A stretch of DNA of 64,000 nt from Streptomyces sp. NBC_00091 (GTDB lineage: Bacteria; Actinomycetota; Actinomycetes; Streptomycetales; Streptomycetaceae), in contig NZ_JAPEMA010000001.1 of NCBI RefSeq assembly GCF_026343185.1, forward strand, positions 5,146,001 to 5,210,000. Direction: 5' to 3'. A program made the position numbers and the translations under genes. Every line of letters begins with the position of its first letter. Position 1 is the stretch's first letter. The notes below the pieces were generated by a model that did no database searches, was not told the DNA's origin, and saw nothing but the letters and a program-made list of their open reading frames with translations. Below, one piece after another: positions 16,134 through 24,608 of this stretch.

Positions 16134-18554
16134 ATGACCACCGTGCCGCGGGAACAGACCGCCGCCTCCCCGCAGGCCCCGCAGGGCGGTGTCCTCGGCC
16201 GGCCGCTGGACAGCCGCGAGGACCCCGGGCTGCTGCGCGGCGAGGCCACCTACGTGGCGGACATCGACCTGCCCGGCATGGCCCACATGGCCATCCTGGG
16301 CAGCCCGGTGGCCCACGCGAGGATCCTCTCCATCGAGACCAAGGCCGCCGAGCAGCTGCCGGGCGTACTGAAGGTGGCCACGGCCGCCGATTTCCCCGAC
16401 GTGATGCCGCTGCCCTGCATCTGGATACCCGGCGGGGTCGAGAGCCACTTCCCGCCCCACCCCTACGGACTTCCCGGCGCCCGCCCGGTGCTCACGGGCG
16501 ACACCGTCCGCCACGTCGGCGACCCGATCGCCGCCGTCGTCGCCGAGACCCCGCGCCAGGCCGCCGCCGCGCTCGCCGCCATCTCCGTCGAGTACGAGCC
16601 GCTGCCCGTGGTCACCCGGGCCGACGCGGCCCTCGCCGAGGGCGCGCCGCAGCTGCACGAGGCCGTCCCCGGCAACCTGAACGCGTACTGGACCTGCGGC
16701 GACCAGGAGCGCACCGACGCCGCCCTCGCCGAGGCCGAGGTCACCGTCGAGCTGGACCTGGTGAACCAGCGCACCATCAACAGCCCCATCGAGCCGCGCG
16801 GGGCCGTCGGCGTCCACGACCCGTCCACCGGGGAGTACACCCTCCACGCCTCCACCCAGGGCCCGCACAACCACCGCTTCCTGCTGGCCGCGCTGGTCCT
16901 CGGCATCCCCTTCAACAAGCTCCGCGTGGTCGCCCCGACCGTCGGCGGCAGCTTCGGCACCAAGGGCTACCTGTACTCCGACATGGCGCTGGTCCTGCTG
17001 CTGTCCAAGGCGCTCGGCCGGCCCGTGAAATGGGTGGACACCCGCACCGGGCTGATGAACTCCACCGTCCAGGGCCGCGACCACCGCCAGCACGTCACCC
17101 TCGCCGGCACCCGCGACGGCCGCATCACCGCCTTGCGCTGCACCAGTTACGCCAACCTCGGCGCCTACCCCTCCACCATCGGCCCCGGAGTCGCCACCGC
17201 CCTGATGGGACGCTCCATCAGCGGCATGTACGACATCCCCGCCGCCTTCTGCGAGGTGTACGCCGCCTTCACCAACACCGTCCCGCTCGGCGCCCAGCGC
17301 GGCAGCGGGCGCGCCGAGGCCGCCTTCCTGATGGAACGGCTCGTCGACCGGTACGCCACGGAGATCGGCATGGACCCGGCGGCGGTGCGGCGCAAGAACC
17401 TGGTGCCGAAGGAGAAGTTCCCGTACGACAACGGCCTCGGCTGGACCTACGACTCCGGGGACTACGAGCGGAACTTCGACCGGGCCGTCGAGCTGTCCGG
17501 CTACGCCGGCATGGCCGCCCGCAAGGCCGAGGCCCGCGCCCGCGGCAAGCGCCTCGGCGTCGGCATCGCCACCTACGTGGCCGTCTGCGGGGTCGGACCC
17601 TCCACCCGGATGTCCAAGGAGGGCATGCTCGGCGGTACCTGGGAGAGCGCCAACATCCGCGTCCACCCGACCGGCGAGGTCACGGTCACCGTCGGCTCGG
17701 CCTCCACCGGCCAGAGCCACGGCACCGTCTTCGCGCAGGTCGCCGCCGACGAGCTGGGCATCGACCCGGAGCAGGTCCAGGTGTACGAGGGCGACACCCT
17801 CAAGGCCCCGTACGGGCAGGGCACCTACGGCTCCCGCTCGTACAGCATGGCCGCGCCCGCCATCGCGCTCACCGCCCGCAAGATCAAGAGCAAGCTGGTC
17901 AAGGCCGGGGCGGTCTTCCTGGGCGTCCCCGAGGACAAGGTCGTCTACCAGGGCGGCGGGGTGCACGAGGAGGGCAACCCGCAGAACGCCAAGACCTTCG
18001 CCGAGCTGGCCATGGCCATGTGGTACGGCTGGGGGCTGCCCCCCGAGATCGAGCCGGCCCTGGACGAGACCACCCACTTCGACCCGCCGGACTTCAACTA
18101 CCCCTTCGGCACGCACATCGCGGTCGTCGAGGTCGACGAACTCACCGGCGAGACCGAGGTGGTGGACTACACCGCCGTGGACGACGCCGGCAACGTCGGC
18201 AACCCGAAGATCGTCCGCGGCCAGATCGAGGGCAGCATCGTCCACGGCCTGGGCCAGGCCCTGATGGAGGCCGCCGAGTACGACGAGAACGGCATCCTCC
18301 TCAGCCGCGACCTGGGCCACTACGCCCTGCCCCGCGCCGCCGACGCGCCCTTCTTCACCCTCGACAGGACCGTCACCCCCTCCCCGCACAACCCGCTGGG
18401 CGCCAAGGGCGCCGGGGAGATCGCCACCGTGCCGCCCGCCGCCGCTGTCGTCAACGCCGTCGTGGACGCCCTGTCCGACCTGGGCGTCCGGCACATCGAC
18501 ATGCCGCTCACCCCCGAGAAGGTCTGGCGCCGCCTGAGAGGGGAAACCCCGTGA
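16134..18554 (+). CDS. molybdenum hydroxylase large subunit (CoxL/xanthine dehydrogenase family)
   Basis: An 806-residue molybdopterin cytosine dinucleotide-binding subunit, start ATG 16134 behind GAGGGGG. Substrate-site glutamate is Glu762 in LGAKGAGEIA, and MPT-contact motifs are visible (GGSFGTKGYLYSDM, GSASTGQSHGT). The active-site loop reads GAQRGSGRAEAAF. It lacks the AYxCSFR of true aerobic CO dehydrogenase and differs from the usual AYRGAGR of form II enzymes by having Gln for Tyr. So CO is unlikely; an aldehyde, N-heterocycle or carboxylic acid derivative is more likely. Confidence 0.9.
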   Translation: MTTVPREQTAASPQAPQGGVLGRPLDSREDPGLLRGEATYVADIDLPGMAHMAILGSPVAHARILSIETKAAEQLPGVLKVATAADFPDVMPLPCIWIPGGVESHFPPHPYGLPGARPVLTGDTVRHVGDPIAAVVAETPRQAAAALAAISVEYEPLPVVTRADAALAEGAPQLHEAVPGNLNAYWTCGDQERTDAALAEAEVTVELDLVNQRTINSPIEPRGAVGVHDPSTGEYTLHASTQGPHNHRFLLAALVLGIPFNKLRVVAPTVGGSFGTKGYLYSDMALVLLLSKALGRPVKWVDTRTGLMNSTVQGRDHRQHVTLAGTRDGRITALRCTSYANLGAYPSTIGPGVATALMGRSISGMYDIPAAFCEVYAAFTNTVPLGAQRGSGRAEAAFLMERLVDRYATEIGMDPAAVRRKNLVPKEKFPYDNGLGWTYDSGDYERNFDRAVELSGYAGMAARKAEARARGKRLGVGIATYVAVCGVGPSTRMSKEGMLGGTWESANIRVHPTGEVTVTVGSASTGQSHGTVFAQVAADELGIDPEQVQVYEGDTLKAPYGQGTYGSRSYSMAAPAIALTARKIKSKLVKAGAVFLGVPEDKVVYQGGGVHEEGNPQNAKTFAELAMAMWYGWGLPPEIEPALDETTHFDPPDFNYPFGTHIAVVEVDELTGETEVVDYTAVDDAGNVGNPKIVRGQIEGSIVHGLGQALMEAAEYDENGILLSRDLGHYALPRAADAPFFTLDRTVTPSPHNPLGAKGAGEIATVPPAAAVVNAVVDALSDLGVRHIDMPLTPEKVWRRLRGETP

Positions 18555-19375
18555 TCCTCGCCGAGTTCGACTACGCCCGGCCCGCCGGCCTGGAGGAGGC
18601 CCTCGGCCTGCTCGCCACCGCCCCCGGAGCCCGGGTGCTGGCCGGCGGCCAGAGCCTGCTGCCCGGCCTGCGCACCGGCGCGGAGCGGGCCCGCCTGCTG
18701 GTCGACGTACGCCACCTGGAGGAGCTGCGGGGGATCGCCCGCAGCGCCGGGACCCTGCGGATCGGGGCCCTGACCACCCTCGCCGAACTCGCCGCGCACC
18801 CGCTGGTGCTCGCCGAGGCCCCGGAGCTGGCCGCCGCGGCCCGCGCCAACGGCGACCCCCAGGTCCGCAACCTCGGCACCGCCGGGGGGAACCTGGCCGC
18901 CGCCGGGCCGGCCACCGACCTGCCCGTGGCCGCCCTCGTCGCAGAAGCCCTGGTGGAACTCGCCGGACCCGGCGGGCGCTCCACGGTCACCGCCGAGGAG
19001 TTCACCGCCTCCGGGGTGCCCGCCGGATCGGTGGTCACCGCCCTGCTGGTGCCCGCCGCCGGCCCGGCCGCCGCCTTCGAGAAGACCGCCGACCGGGCCA
19101 CCCGCTACCCGCTGTGCGCCGTCGCCGTACGGATCACCGCCGACGGGCCGCGGATCGCGGTCACCGGAGCCACCCCCGGCCCCCTGCGCCTGCGCGGGGT
19201 CGAGGACCGGCTGCGCGGGGGCCCGTACCCGACCGACGCCGTACTCGCGGCCTTCCGCGCCGAGCCCCGGGAGCTCTTCGTCCCCGGGCGCGGCACCTCG
19301 GCCGAATACCTCGGCCATCTCGCGGGCGTGCTCACCGCCCGCGCGCTGGCCAGGGCGGCCCTGACCACCCCCTGA
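18551..19375 (+). CDS. molybdenum hydroxylase FAD-binding subunit (CoxM type)
   Basis: A 274-residue PCMH-type FAD subunit with the two flavin motifs, AGGQSLLPG near residue 32 and NLGTAGGNLA near residue 112, followed by the CO-dehydrogenase flavoprotein C-terminal domain. The GTG start lies in the stop of the large-subunit gene, giving translational coupling. It completes a three-subunit enzyme with the two preceding genes. The maturation factor XdhC is encoded five genes downstream. Confidence 0.92.
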   Translation: MILAEFDYARPAGLEEALGLLATAPGARVLAGGQSLLPGLRTGAERARLLVDVRHLEELRGIARSAGTLRIGALTTLAELAAHPLVLAEAPELAAAARANGDPQVRNLGTAGGNLAAAGPATDLPVAALVAEALVELAGPGGRSTVTAEEFTASGVPAGSVVTALLVPAAGPAAAFEKTADRATRYPLCAVAVRITADGPRIAVTGATPGPLRLRGVEDRLRGGPYPTDAVLAAFRAEPRELFVPGRGTSAEYLGHLAGVLTARALARAALTTP

Positions 19376-19406
19376 CCGCCCCCAGGGGCCGCCGGGAGGA
19401 GGGGAG

Positions 19407-20675
19407 TTGACGACAGTGGCCGAACCGACCGAGACGACGACCACGGGAGACACCGTGCACCCAGCCGCCCGCGCGGCAGGCACGCCGAGACCGTCCGGCT
19501 TCTGGGTGGTGGGAGCGGTCCTCGTCCTGCTGATGCTCTCCTCCTCCGTGCCCTCGGCGCTGTACGTGCTCTACCAGGAGGAATGGGGGCTGTCCTCCGG
19601 CATGGTCACGGTGGTCTTCGCCCTGTACGCCGTCACCGTGCTCGCCGGGCTCCTGCTGTTCGGGTCCCTCTCGGACACCCTGGGGCGCCGGCCCGTGCTC
19701 GGCGCCGCACTGGTCCTGGCGATCGTCTCCATGGGCCTGTTCGCCGGGGCCCAGGGGCTCGGCCTGCTGCTCGCCGCCCGCGCCGTGCAGGGGCTGGCGG
19801 TGGGCCTGGCCACCGGGGCGATGGGCGCCGCCCTGCTGGAACTCAGCCCGCGCTCGCGGCCCGCGCTCGGCGCCCAGGTCAACAGCGCGGGCCCGACCGT
19901 GGGCATCGGCCTGGGAGGGCTCGGGGCGGGACTGCTCGTGCAGTACGCGCCCGCGCCGACCGTGCTGAGCTACCTGCTGCTGGCCGGGGCCTTCGCCCTC
20001 GCGCTGGCCGGGGTGGCCCGGATGGGGGAGAGCGCTCCGGTGGCGGGCGGCCGGCTGCGCGTGGTCCCGCACCGGATCCGGGTGCCGGCCGCCGCCCGGC
20101 GGCGGTTCGCCGTGCTCGTGCTGACCATCGTGGCCGTCTGGACCGTCGGCGGCTTCTACCTCTCGCTCGGCCCGCACCTGGCCCTGTCCCTGCTCAACAG
20201 CACCAACTACCTGGTGGGCGGGGCCACCGTGGCGCTGCTCGCGGGCGCCGCCACCGCCGCCCAGCTGCTCCTCGGCCGCACCGAGGCCCTGCGCACCGCC
20301 GTCCTGGGCCTGTTCGGGCTGCTCGCCGGGCTCGCCCTGGTGCTGCTCTCCCTGGGCATCGGCTCGGCGCCCCTGTTCCTCGCCGCCACCGCCGTGCTCG
20401 GCGGCGGCTGGGGGGCCGCCTTCCTCGGCTCCTTCCGCGCCCTCAGCTCGCTCGCCGAGCCGGCGCACCGCGGCGAACTCACCGCCGCCGTATACGTCTT
20501 CGCGTACCTCGCCATGAGCGTCCCGGCGGTCCTCGCCGGACTCCTGACCAACATCCACGGGCTGCAGCGCACCTCGGTCGGCTTCATGGCCGCCGTCGCC
20601 GGGGTGTGCGCGCTGGCCCTGCTGACGACCCTGCGGCTGGCCGCGCGCACCAGGGCCGAGGGGAGCAGCGTGTGA
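19407..20675 (+). CDS. MFS transporter
   Basis: A 422-residue protein with about twelve hydrophobic helices and the MFS loop motif GSLSDTLGRRPVLGA between helices 2 and 3. The start is probably TTG 19407 behind GGAGGAGGGG; GTG 19416 is a near alternative. Its position between the hydroxylase and the kinase genes suggests import of the substrate or export of the product of this pathway (inference). Substrate not predictable. Confidence 0.88.
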   Translation: MTTVAEPTETTTTGDTVHPAARAAGTPRPSGFWVVGAVLVLLMLSSSVPSALYVLYQEEWGLSSGMVTVVFALYAVTVLAGLLLFGSLSDTLGRRPVLGAALVLAIVSMGLFAGAQGLGLLLAARAVQGLAVGLATGAMGAALLELSPRSRPALGAQVNSAGPTVGIGLGGLGAGLLVQYAPAPTVLSYLLLAGAFALALAGVARMGESAPVAGGRLRVVPHRIRVPAAARRRFAVLVLTIVAVWTVGGFYLSLGPHLALSLLNSTNYLVGGATVALLAGAATAAQLLLGRTEALRTAVLGLFGLLAGLALVLLSLGIGSAPLFLAATAVLGGGWGAAFLGSFRALSSLAEPAHRGELTAAVYVFAYLAMSVPAVLAGLLTNIHGLQRTSVGFMAAVAGVCALALLTTLRLAARTRAEGSSV

Positions 20676-22159
20676 ACACCGAGGAGCTGCGGGAGGCCCT
20701 CCACGGGCTGGAGATCTTCGCCGGGATCACCGAGGACCAGCTGGACTGGCTGGTCTCCGTCTCCGATCCGCGCGTCCTGGCCGACGGGGAGGTCCTCTTC
20801 CGCGACGGTGAGGAGGCCACCGGCTTCCACGTCCTGCTCTCCGGGGGACTCGTCGTCACCAAGGTCGTCGACGGCCGGGAGGAGGTCCTCACCCGGCATT
20901 CCACCGAGGAGGAGGGCGCGGCGGCCGAGGACCACGACGGCAAGCCCCCGGCCGCCCACCGCTTCACCGGGGAGCTGCCCCTGCTGACGGACGGCTCCTA
21001 CGTGGCCACCGCGGCCGCGAGCGGGCCGGCGACCACCGTCGTCGCCTACCCGAAGCCGGTGTTCTTCGAGATGCTGACCCGCTGCCACGGGGTGGCCGCC
21101 GTACTGATCCCCGTGCTGGCCTGGCGGATCAAGTCCTCCGAGGTCCAGGCCCGCAAACGGGCCACCGTCGAGGCCCTCGGCACCCTGGCCGCCGGCCTGG
21201 CGCACGAGCTGAACAACCCGGCCGCGGCCGTCGCCCGCGCCGCGCAGGAGCTGGCGCCCGCCCTGGAGCGGCTGACCGCCACCGCCCACGCGTGGGGCGC
21301 CGCCGCCACCGGCGCGGAGCGGGCCGTACTGGACCGCTGCGCCGAGGAGCTGGACAAGCTCCCGCCGCCCGAGACCACCGACCCGCTCGCCCAGGCGGAC
21401 GCCGAGGAGGAGATCGCCGACTGGGCCGAGGGCGCGGGCGCGGAGCGGCCCGGGCTGCTCGGCTCCGGGGCGGCCGACCTCGGACTGGAACTGCGCTGGC
21501 TGCTGGAGCGGCTGGAGGGGATCGGCGAGGACTCCCTGCCCGCCGCCCTGGACCACCTGGCGGCGCTGCTGGAGGCCCGCTCGCTGGCCGCCGAGCTGCG
21601 GGCCGCCGGGCCCAGGATCTCCCAGCTGGTCGCGGCCACCCGGGACTACGCCAACCTCGACCGGGCCCCCGAGCAGCGGTTCGCCGTGCCCGACGGGCTG
21701 GAGAACACCCTGGTCGTGCTGCGCTCCAAGCTCCCCGGCATCACCATCGTGCGGGAGTACGAGCCGGGGCTGCCCGAACTGACCGGCTATCCGAGCGAGT
21801 TGAACCAGGTGTGGACCAACCTGGTCGACAACGCGGCCGAGGCCATGGAGGGCGCCGGCACCCTCACCCTGCGGGTGCGGGCCGAGGGCGTCTGCCTGGT
21901 CGTGGAGATCGCCGACACCGGACGCGGGATCCCCGCGGACTCCCTGCCGCGGATCTTCGAGCCCTTCTACACCACCAAGGACGTCGGCAAGGGAACCGGC
22001 CTCGGACTGCACCTCAGCTACCGCATCGTGACCCAGCGCCACCGCGGGTCGATCACGGCCCGGTCCCGCCCGGGAGAGACCCGGATGATCGTGCGGCTGC
22101 CGCTCACCGGGGCCGCCGCCTGCGCCGAACCAGCGGCCGAACCAACCGCCGCTCACTGA
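20672..22159 (+). CDS. histidine kinase with N-terminal cyclic-nucleotide-binding domain
   Basis: A 495-residue soluble protein, coupled to the transporter by a four-base overlap. Residues 1 to about 150 match a Crp-type sensor domain (LADGEVLFRDGEEATGFHVL, an acidic insert, then GELPLLTDGSY). The kinase part has the H box GLAHELNNPAAA with His178, N box NLVDNAAEAM, G1 DTGRGIP and G2 KGTGLGL. Between H and N boxes lies a long helical insert (about 190-330). No membrane segment or receiver is seen, and no response regulator is adjacent. It should autophosphorylate on sensing a nucleotide or a partner. Confidence 0.87.
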   Translation: MNTEELREALHGLEIFAGITEDQLDWLVSVSDPRVLADGEVLFRDGEEATGFHVLLSGGLVVTKVVDGREEVLTRHSTEEEGAAAEDHDGKPPAAHRFTGELPLLTDGSYVATAAASGPATTVVAYPKPVFFEMLTRCHGVAAVLIPVLAWRIKSSEVQARKRATVEALGTLAAGLAHELNNPAAAVARAAQELAPALERLTATAHAWGAAATGAERAVLDRCAEELDKLPPPETTDPLAQADAEEEIADWAEGAGAERPGLLGSGAADLGLELRWLLERLEGIGEDSLPAALDHLAALLEARSLAAELRAAGPRISQLVAATRDYANLDRAPEQRFAVPDGLENTLVVLRSKLPGITIVREYEPGLPELTGYPSELNQVWTNLVDNAAEAMEGAGTLTLRVRAEGVCLVVEIADTGRGIPADSLPRIFEPFYTTKDVGKGTGLGLHLSYRIVTQRHRGSITARSRPGETRMIVRLPLTGAAACAEPAAEPTAAH

Positions 22160-22172
22160 AAGGGAGTCGAAC

Positions 22173-22514
22173 ATGGCCAAGTACGACATCGCCACGCTGC
22201 ACCCGGTCTTCGTCCGCCAGATGGAGGCGCTGGCCGCCCTGGACATCGAGGCGGTGATGAAGAACTACACCGAGGACGCCGTGCTGTTGCGCTTCGAGGG
22301 CGTGTCGGTGGGCATCGACGCCGTTCGCGAGACCTTCACCGGATATCTCACCGTGAAGCCCACGCTGGTCGAACTCCAGGAGTACATCGAGACGGAGGAC
22401 ACCATCTTCTACCGGGCGATCATGAACCTGAACGGCGAGCCGGAGCACGCGTTCGGGACACTCGTCGTCCGCGATGGCCGGATCTGGCGCCAGACGGCCG
22501 GCTTCGGCAGCTGA
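22173..22514 (+). CDS. SnoaL/NTF2-like protein 4
   Basis: A 113-residue NTF2-like protein (SgcJ/EcaC-like subgroup by length and pattern LDIEAVMKNYTEDAVLLRFEG). It lies 13 bases after the kinase gene with a good ribosome site (AAAGGGAG) and is the last gene before a strong terminator. It is related in fold to the three NTF2-like genes at 1.5-2.8 kb, giving four in one array. Confidence 0.8.
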   Translation: MAKYDIATLHPVFVRQMEALAALDIEAVMKNYTEDAVLLRFEGVSVGIDAVRETFTGYLTVKPTLVELQEYIETEDTIFYRAIMNLNGEPEHAFGTLVVRDGRIWRQTAGFGS

Positions 22515-22532
22515 CGGCCCTTTCGTGGGTAG

Positions 22533-22571
22533 CGTGTGCGGGGAGGGCGGACGACGCCCTCCCCGCACACG
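22533..22571 (+). terminator. 17-bp-stem terminator
   Basis: A perfect inverted repeat, arms 22533-22549 and 22555-22571 with a five-base loop (GACGA). It lies 19 bases after the stop of the fourth NTF2-like gene and ends the 22-kb array. There is no U tract, as usual in Streptomyces. Its right arm ends 15 bases before the ribosome site of the next gene. Confidence 0.8.
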
Positions 22572-22597
22572 TGAATGATTTTCGTGAAGGGGAGGCC

Positions 22598-23242
22598 ATG
22601 GAGCAGGAAACCAACCGGGTGGAGGCGTTCAGCGACGGCGTATTCGCCATCGTGATCACCATTCTGGTGCTGGAATTGAAGGTTCCGGAAGAGCAGGGGT
22701 CGGCGTTGTGGCACGGACTCTGGGAACAGTGGCCGCACTACGCCGCCTATATCGTGAGTTTCCTCATCATCGGCGTGATGTGGGTGAACCACCACACGAT
22801 CTTCAGTCACCTCAAGCGGGTCGACCGGCCGCTGTTGTTCCTGAATCTCCTGGTGCTGATGGTGGTATCGGTGATTCCCTACACCACCAACGTGCTCGCC
22901 GAGCACCTCACCGACGGGGAATCGGCCAACGTGGCCGCCATCCTCTACAGCGCGTGGACCGTCGTGTACGCTCTCGCCTTCCTGGCCTTCTGGTGGTACG
23001 TCACCCGGGTCGGACACCTCTTCCACGAAACGGTGGACAAAGAAGGGGCCCGGGCCACCCGCCTCCGATTCGGCCTCGGCGCGGTCGCCTACCCCTTGAC
23101 CGTGGTTCTGTCCTTCTTCTCGGCACCTCTCACTCTCGTCGCACACTTCCTGATCGCCATCTACTATGCGGCGAACCAAATCCCGATCCCGCTCGTGGTA
23201 GAGGAAGAGCGGCTCGAATCTGCCAGCGACCTCAGGAAGTAG
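22598..23242 (+). CDS. TMEM175-like (DUF1211) potassium channel-type membrane protein
   Basis: A 214-residue membrane protein starting at ATG 22598 behind GAAGGGGAGG. The TMEM175 signature R-x3-FSD is present as RVEAFSDG (residues 7-14), followed by about six hydrophobic segments, including a WVNHHTIF motif after helix 2, typical of bacterial TMEM175. Bacterial members form tetrameric potassium channels. The base composition near the start is a little less GC-rich than the neighbours. No link with neighbouring pathway genes can be shown. Confidence 0.87.
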   Translation: MEQETNRVEAFSDGVFAIVITILVLELKVPEEQGSALWHGLWEQWPHYAAYIVSFLIIGVMWVNHHTIFSHLKRVDRPLLFLNLLVLMVVSVIPYTTNVLAEHLTDGESANVAAILYSAWTVVYALAFLAFWWYVTRVGHLFHETVDKEGARATRLRFGLGAVAYPLTVVLSFFSAPLTLVAHFLIAIYYAANQIPIPLVVEEERLESASDLRK

Positions 23243-23315
23243 CCGCCCGGGCCTACGGCCGTTCTCCGCGGTCCAGTAGGGTCAAGGATCTAGTCTGGTC
23301 GCGGGGGAGGCCCAG

Positions 23316-24608
23316 ATGGCTCGCGTAGTGCTGCCGGAGGATTCCACCAGGGATATCTCCGAATTGATCGAGGTACTGATCTCGCTTTTCTTCGAGTCCT
23401 TACCTCGGCGGGACCAGCGAAACTGGGCCCGCGTTTATCTGAACGGGCTCGTCCGCACCACCGGTAAGAAAACAATCCGAAACATCGCCGGAACAGGGGC
23501 CAGTTCCGTCGAACAGAGCCTCCAGCAGTTCATCAGTAAATCCCCGTGGGACTGGACCCCCGTACGCCGGTCCCTCGCCCAGCACCTGGAACGCACCGCG
23601 CAGCGCCCGCTGGCCTGGGTGGTTCAGCCCATGGTCATAGAGAAGGCCGGCGACCGCTCCGTGGGCGTCGGCCGGCAGTTCGTACCCCAGCTCGGCCGCA
23701 CCGCCAACTGCCAGCAGGCCGGCGGGATCTGGCTCGCCTCCAGCGAGGCCAGCTTTCCGGTCGAATGGACCCTCACCCTCCCCGGCCCCTGGACCAGCGA
23801 ACTGCTGCGCCGCCGCCGGGCCGGGATCCCCGACACCGCACGCTCCCTGACCCCCGCACAGGACGCCGTGCACGCCGTACAGCGCATGGCCGCGACCTGG
23901 CAGCTCCAGCGCCGCCCGGTCGTGATGGAGGTCTCCAACAGCGACCTCCCGCAGACCATCGAGGCCTTCGCCCTCCAGGACATCCCCTTCGTCCTCAAGG
24001 TCGACGGCTCCCTGCCCGTCTCCTTCGGCGGCACCGGCCGCCACAAACCGGGGCCGTACACCGCGCCCGCCCGCGAGCTGATCGACTCGCTGCGCTCCCA
24101 GCGCCGGGTCGTCGAATGGACCCGGCACGGCCGCACCGAGGGAGCGGTGACCCTGCTCACCTCGGCCGCCATCCTCGCCACCCCCGGCGAGGACCGCCCC
24201 GCGCCCGCCCCGCCCACCCCGCTGCTCCTGGTCGGCGCCTGGACCGAAACCTCCCTGCTGCCCTCCGAGTTCTGGATCACCAACATCGGCGACCGGCCGC
24301 TCGCCCAGCTCTTCCTGCTGGCCAAACTCACCGACCGGGTCTCGCTGGACTTCACCGAGACCTGCGAACCGGTCGGCATCCGTGACTTCGAGGGCCGCTC
24401 CTTCCGCGGCTGGCACCACCACGCCACCCTCGCCAGCGTGGCCCACGCGGCCCGCCTCCTCGGTACCGGCGGGCGGACCCCCGACCCGGTGCCCCGCAGC
24501 GCCCCCGCCCGTTACCCGGGCCCCGGCGCCGCCCGGCCGCCGGCGGCCGTACTGCCGCCCCGGCCGCTGATCCCCGGGCAGTCCGCCCGCCGCGCCTTCA
24601 CCCGCTGA
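23316..24608 (+). CDS. IS701-derived protein with lost DDE triad (domesticated transposase)
   Basis: A 430-residue protein aligning over its length with IS701-family transposases: the block GVGRQFVPQLGRTANCQ (117-133) and the C-terminal block DFEGRSFRGWHHHATL (357-372) are clear. The three catalytic acids expected by ungapped comparison with the family consensus known to me are Gln104 (in WVVQPM), Glu205 (in VVMEVSNSD) and Ser343 (in RVSLDF). The frame is intact, has its own ribosome site (GGGGGAGG), ends with a Pro-rich tail and overlaps xdhC by one base. No terminal repeats are seen. I infer a retained nucleic-acid-binding or regulatory role. Confidence 0.75.
   Translation: MARVVLPEDSTRDISELIEVLISLFFESLPRRDQRNWARVYLNGLVRTTGKKTIRNIAGTGASSVEQSLQQFISKSPWDWTPVRRSLAQHLERTAQRPLAWVVQPMVIEKAGDRSVGVGRQFVPQLGRTANCQQAGGIWLASSEASFPVEWTLTLPGPWTSELLRRRRAGIPDTARSLTPAQDAVHAVQRMAATWQLQRRPVVMEVSNSDLPQTIEAFALQDIPFVLKVDGSLPVSFGGTGRHKPGPYTAPARELIDSLRSQRRVVEWTRHGRTEGAVTLLTSAAILATPGEDRPAPAPPTPLLLVGAWTETSLLPSEFWITNIGDRPLAQLFLLAKLTDRVSLDFTETCEPVGIRDFEGRSFRGWHHHATLASVAHAARLLGTGGRTPDPVPRSAPARYPGPGAARPPAAVLPPRPLIPGQSARRAFTR

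Noticed and set aside
16065..18494. Long minus-strand frames opposite the molybdenum hydroxylase and opposite the large orphan gene (41853-45665)
   Set aside because: They have Gly/Ala/Val-rich composition typical of the reverse of high-GC genes, no ribosome sites and no domains.
15613..19375. Aerobic carbon monoxide dehydrogenase
   Set aside because: The large subunit lacks the AYxCSFR loop with its copper-binding Cys. A general molybdenum hydroxylase is a safer name.
23316..24608. An active insertion sequence
   Set aside because: No terminal inverted repeats or target duplication are seen, the frame overlaps xdhC, and the catalytic acids are missing.
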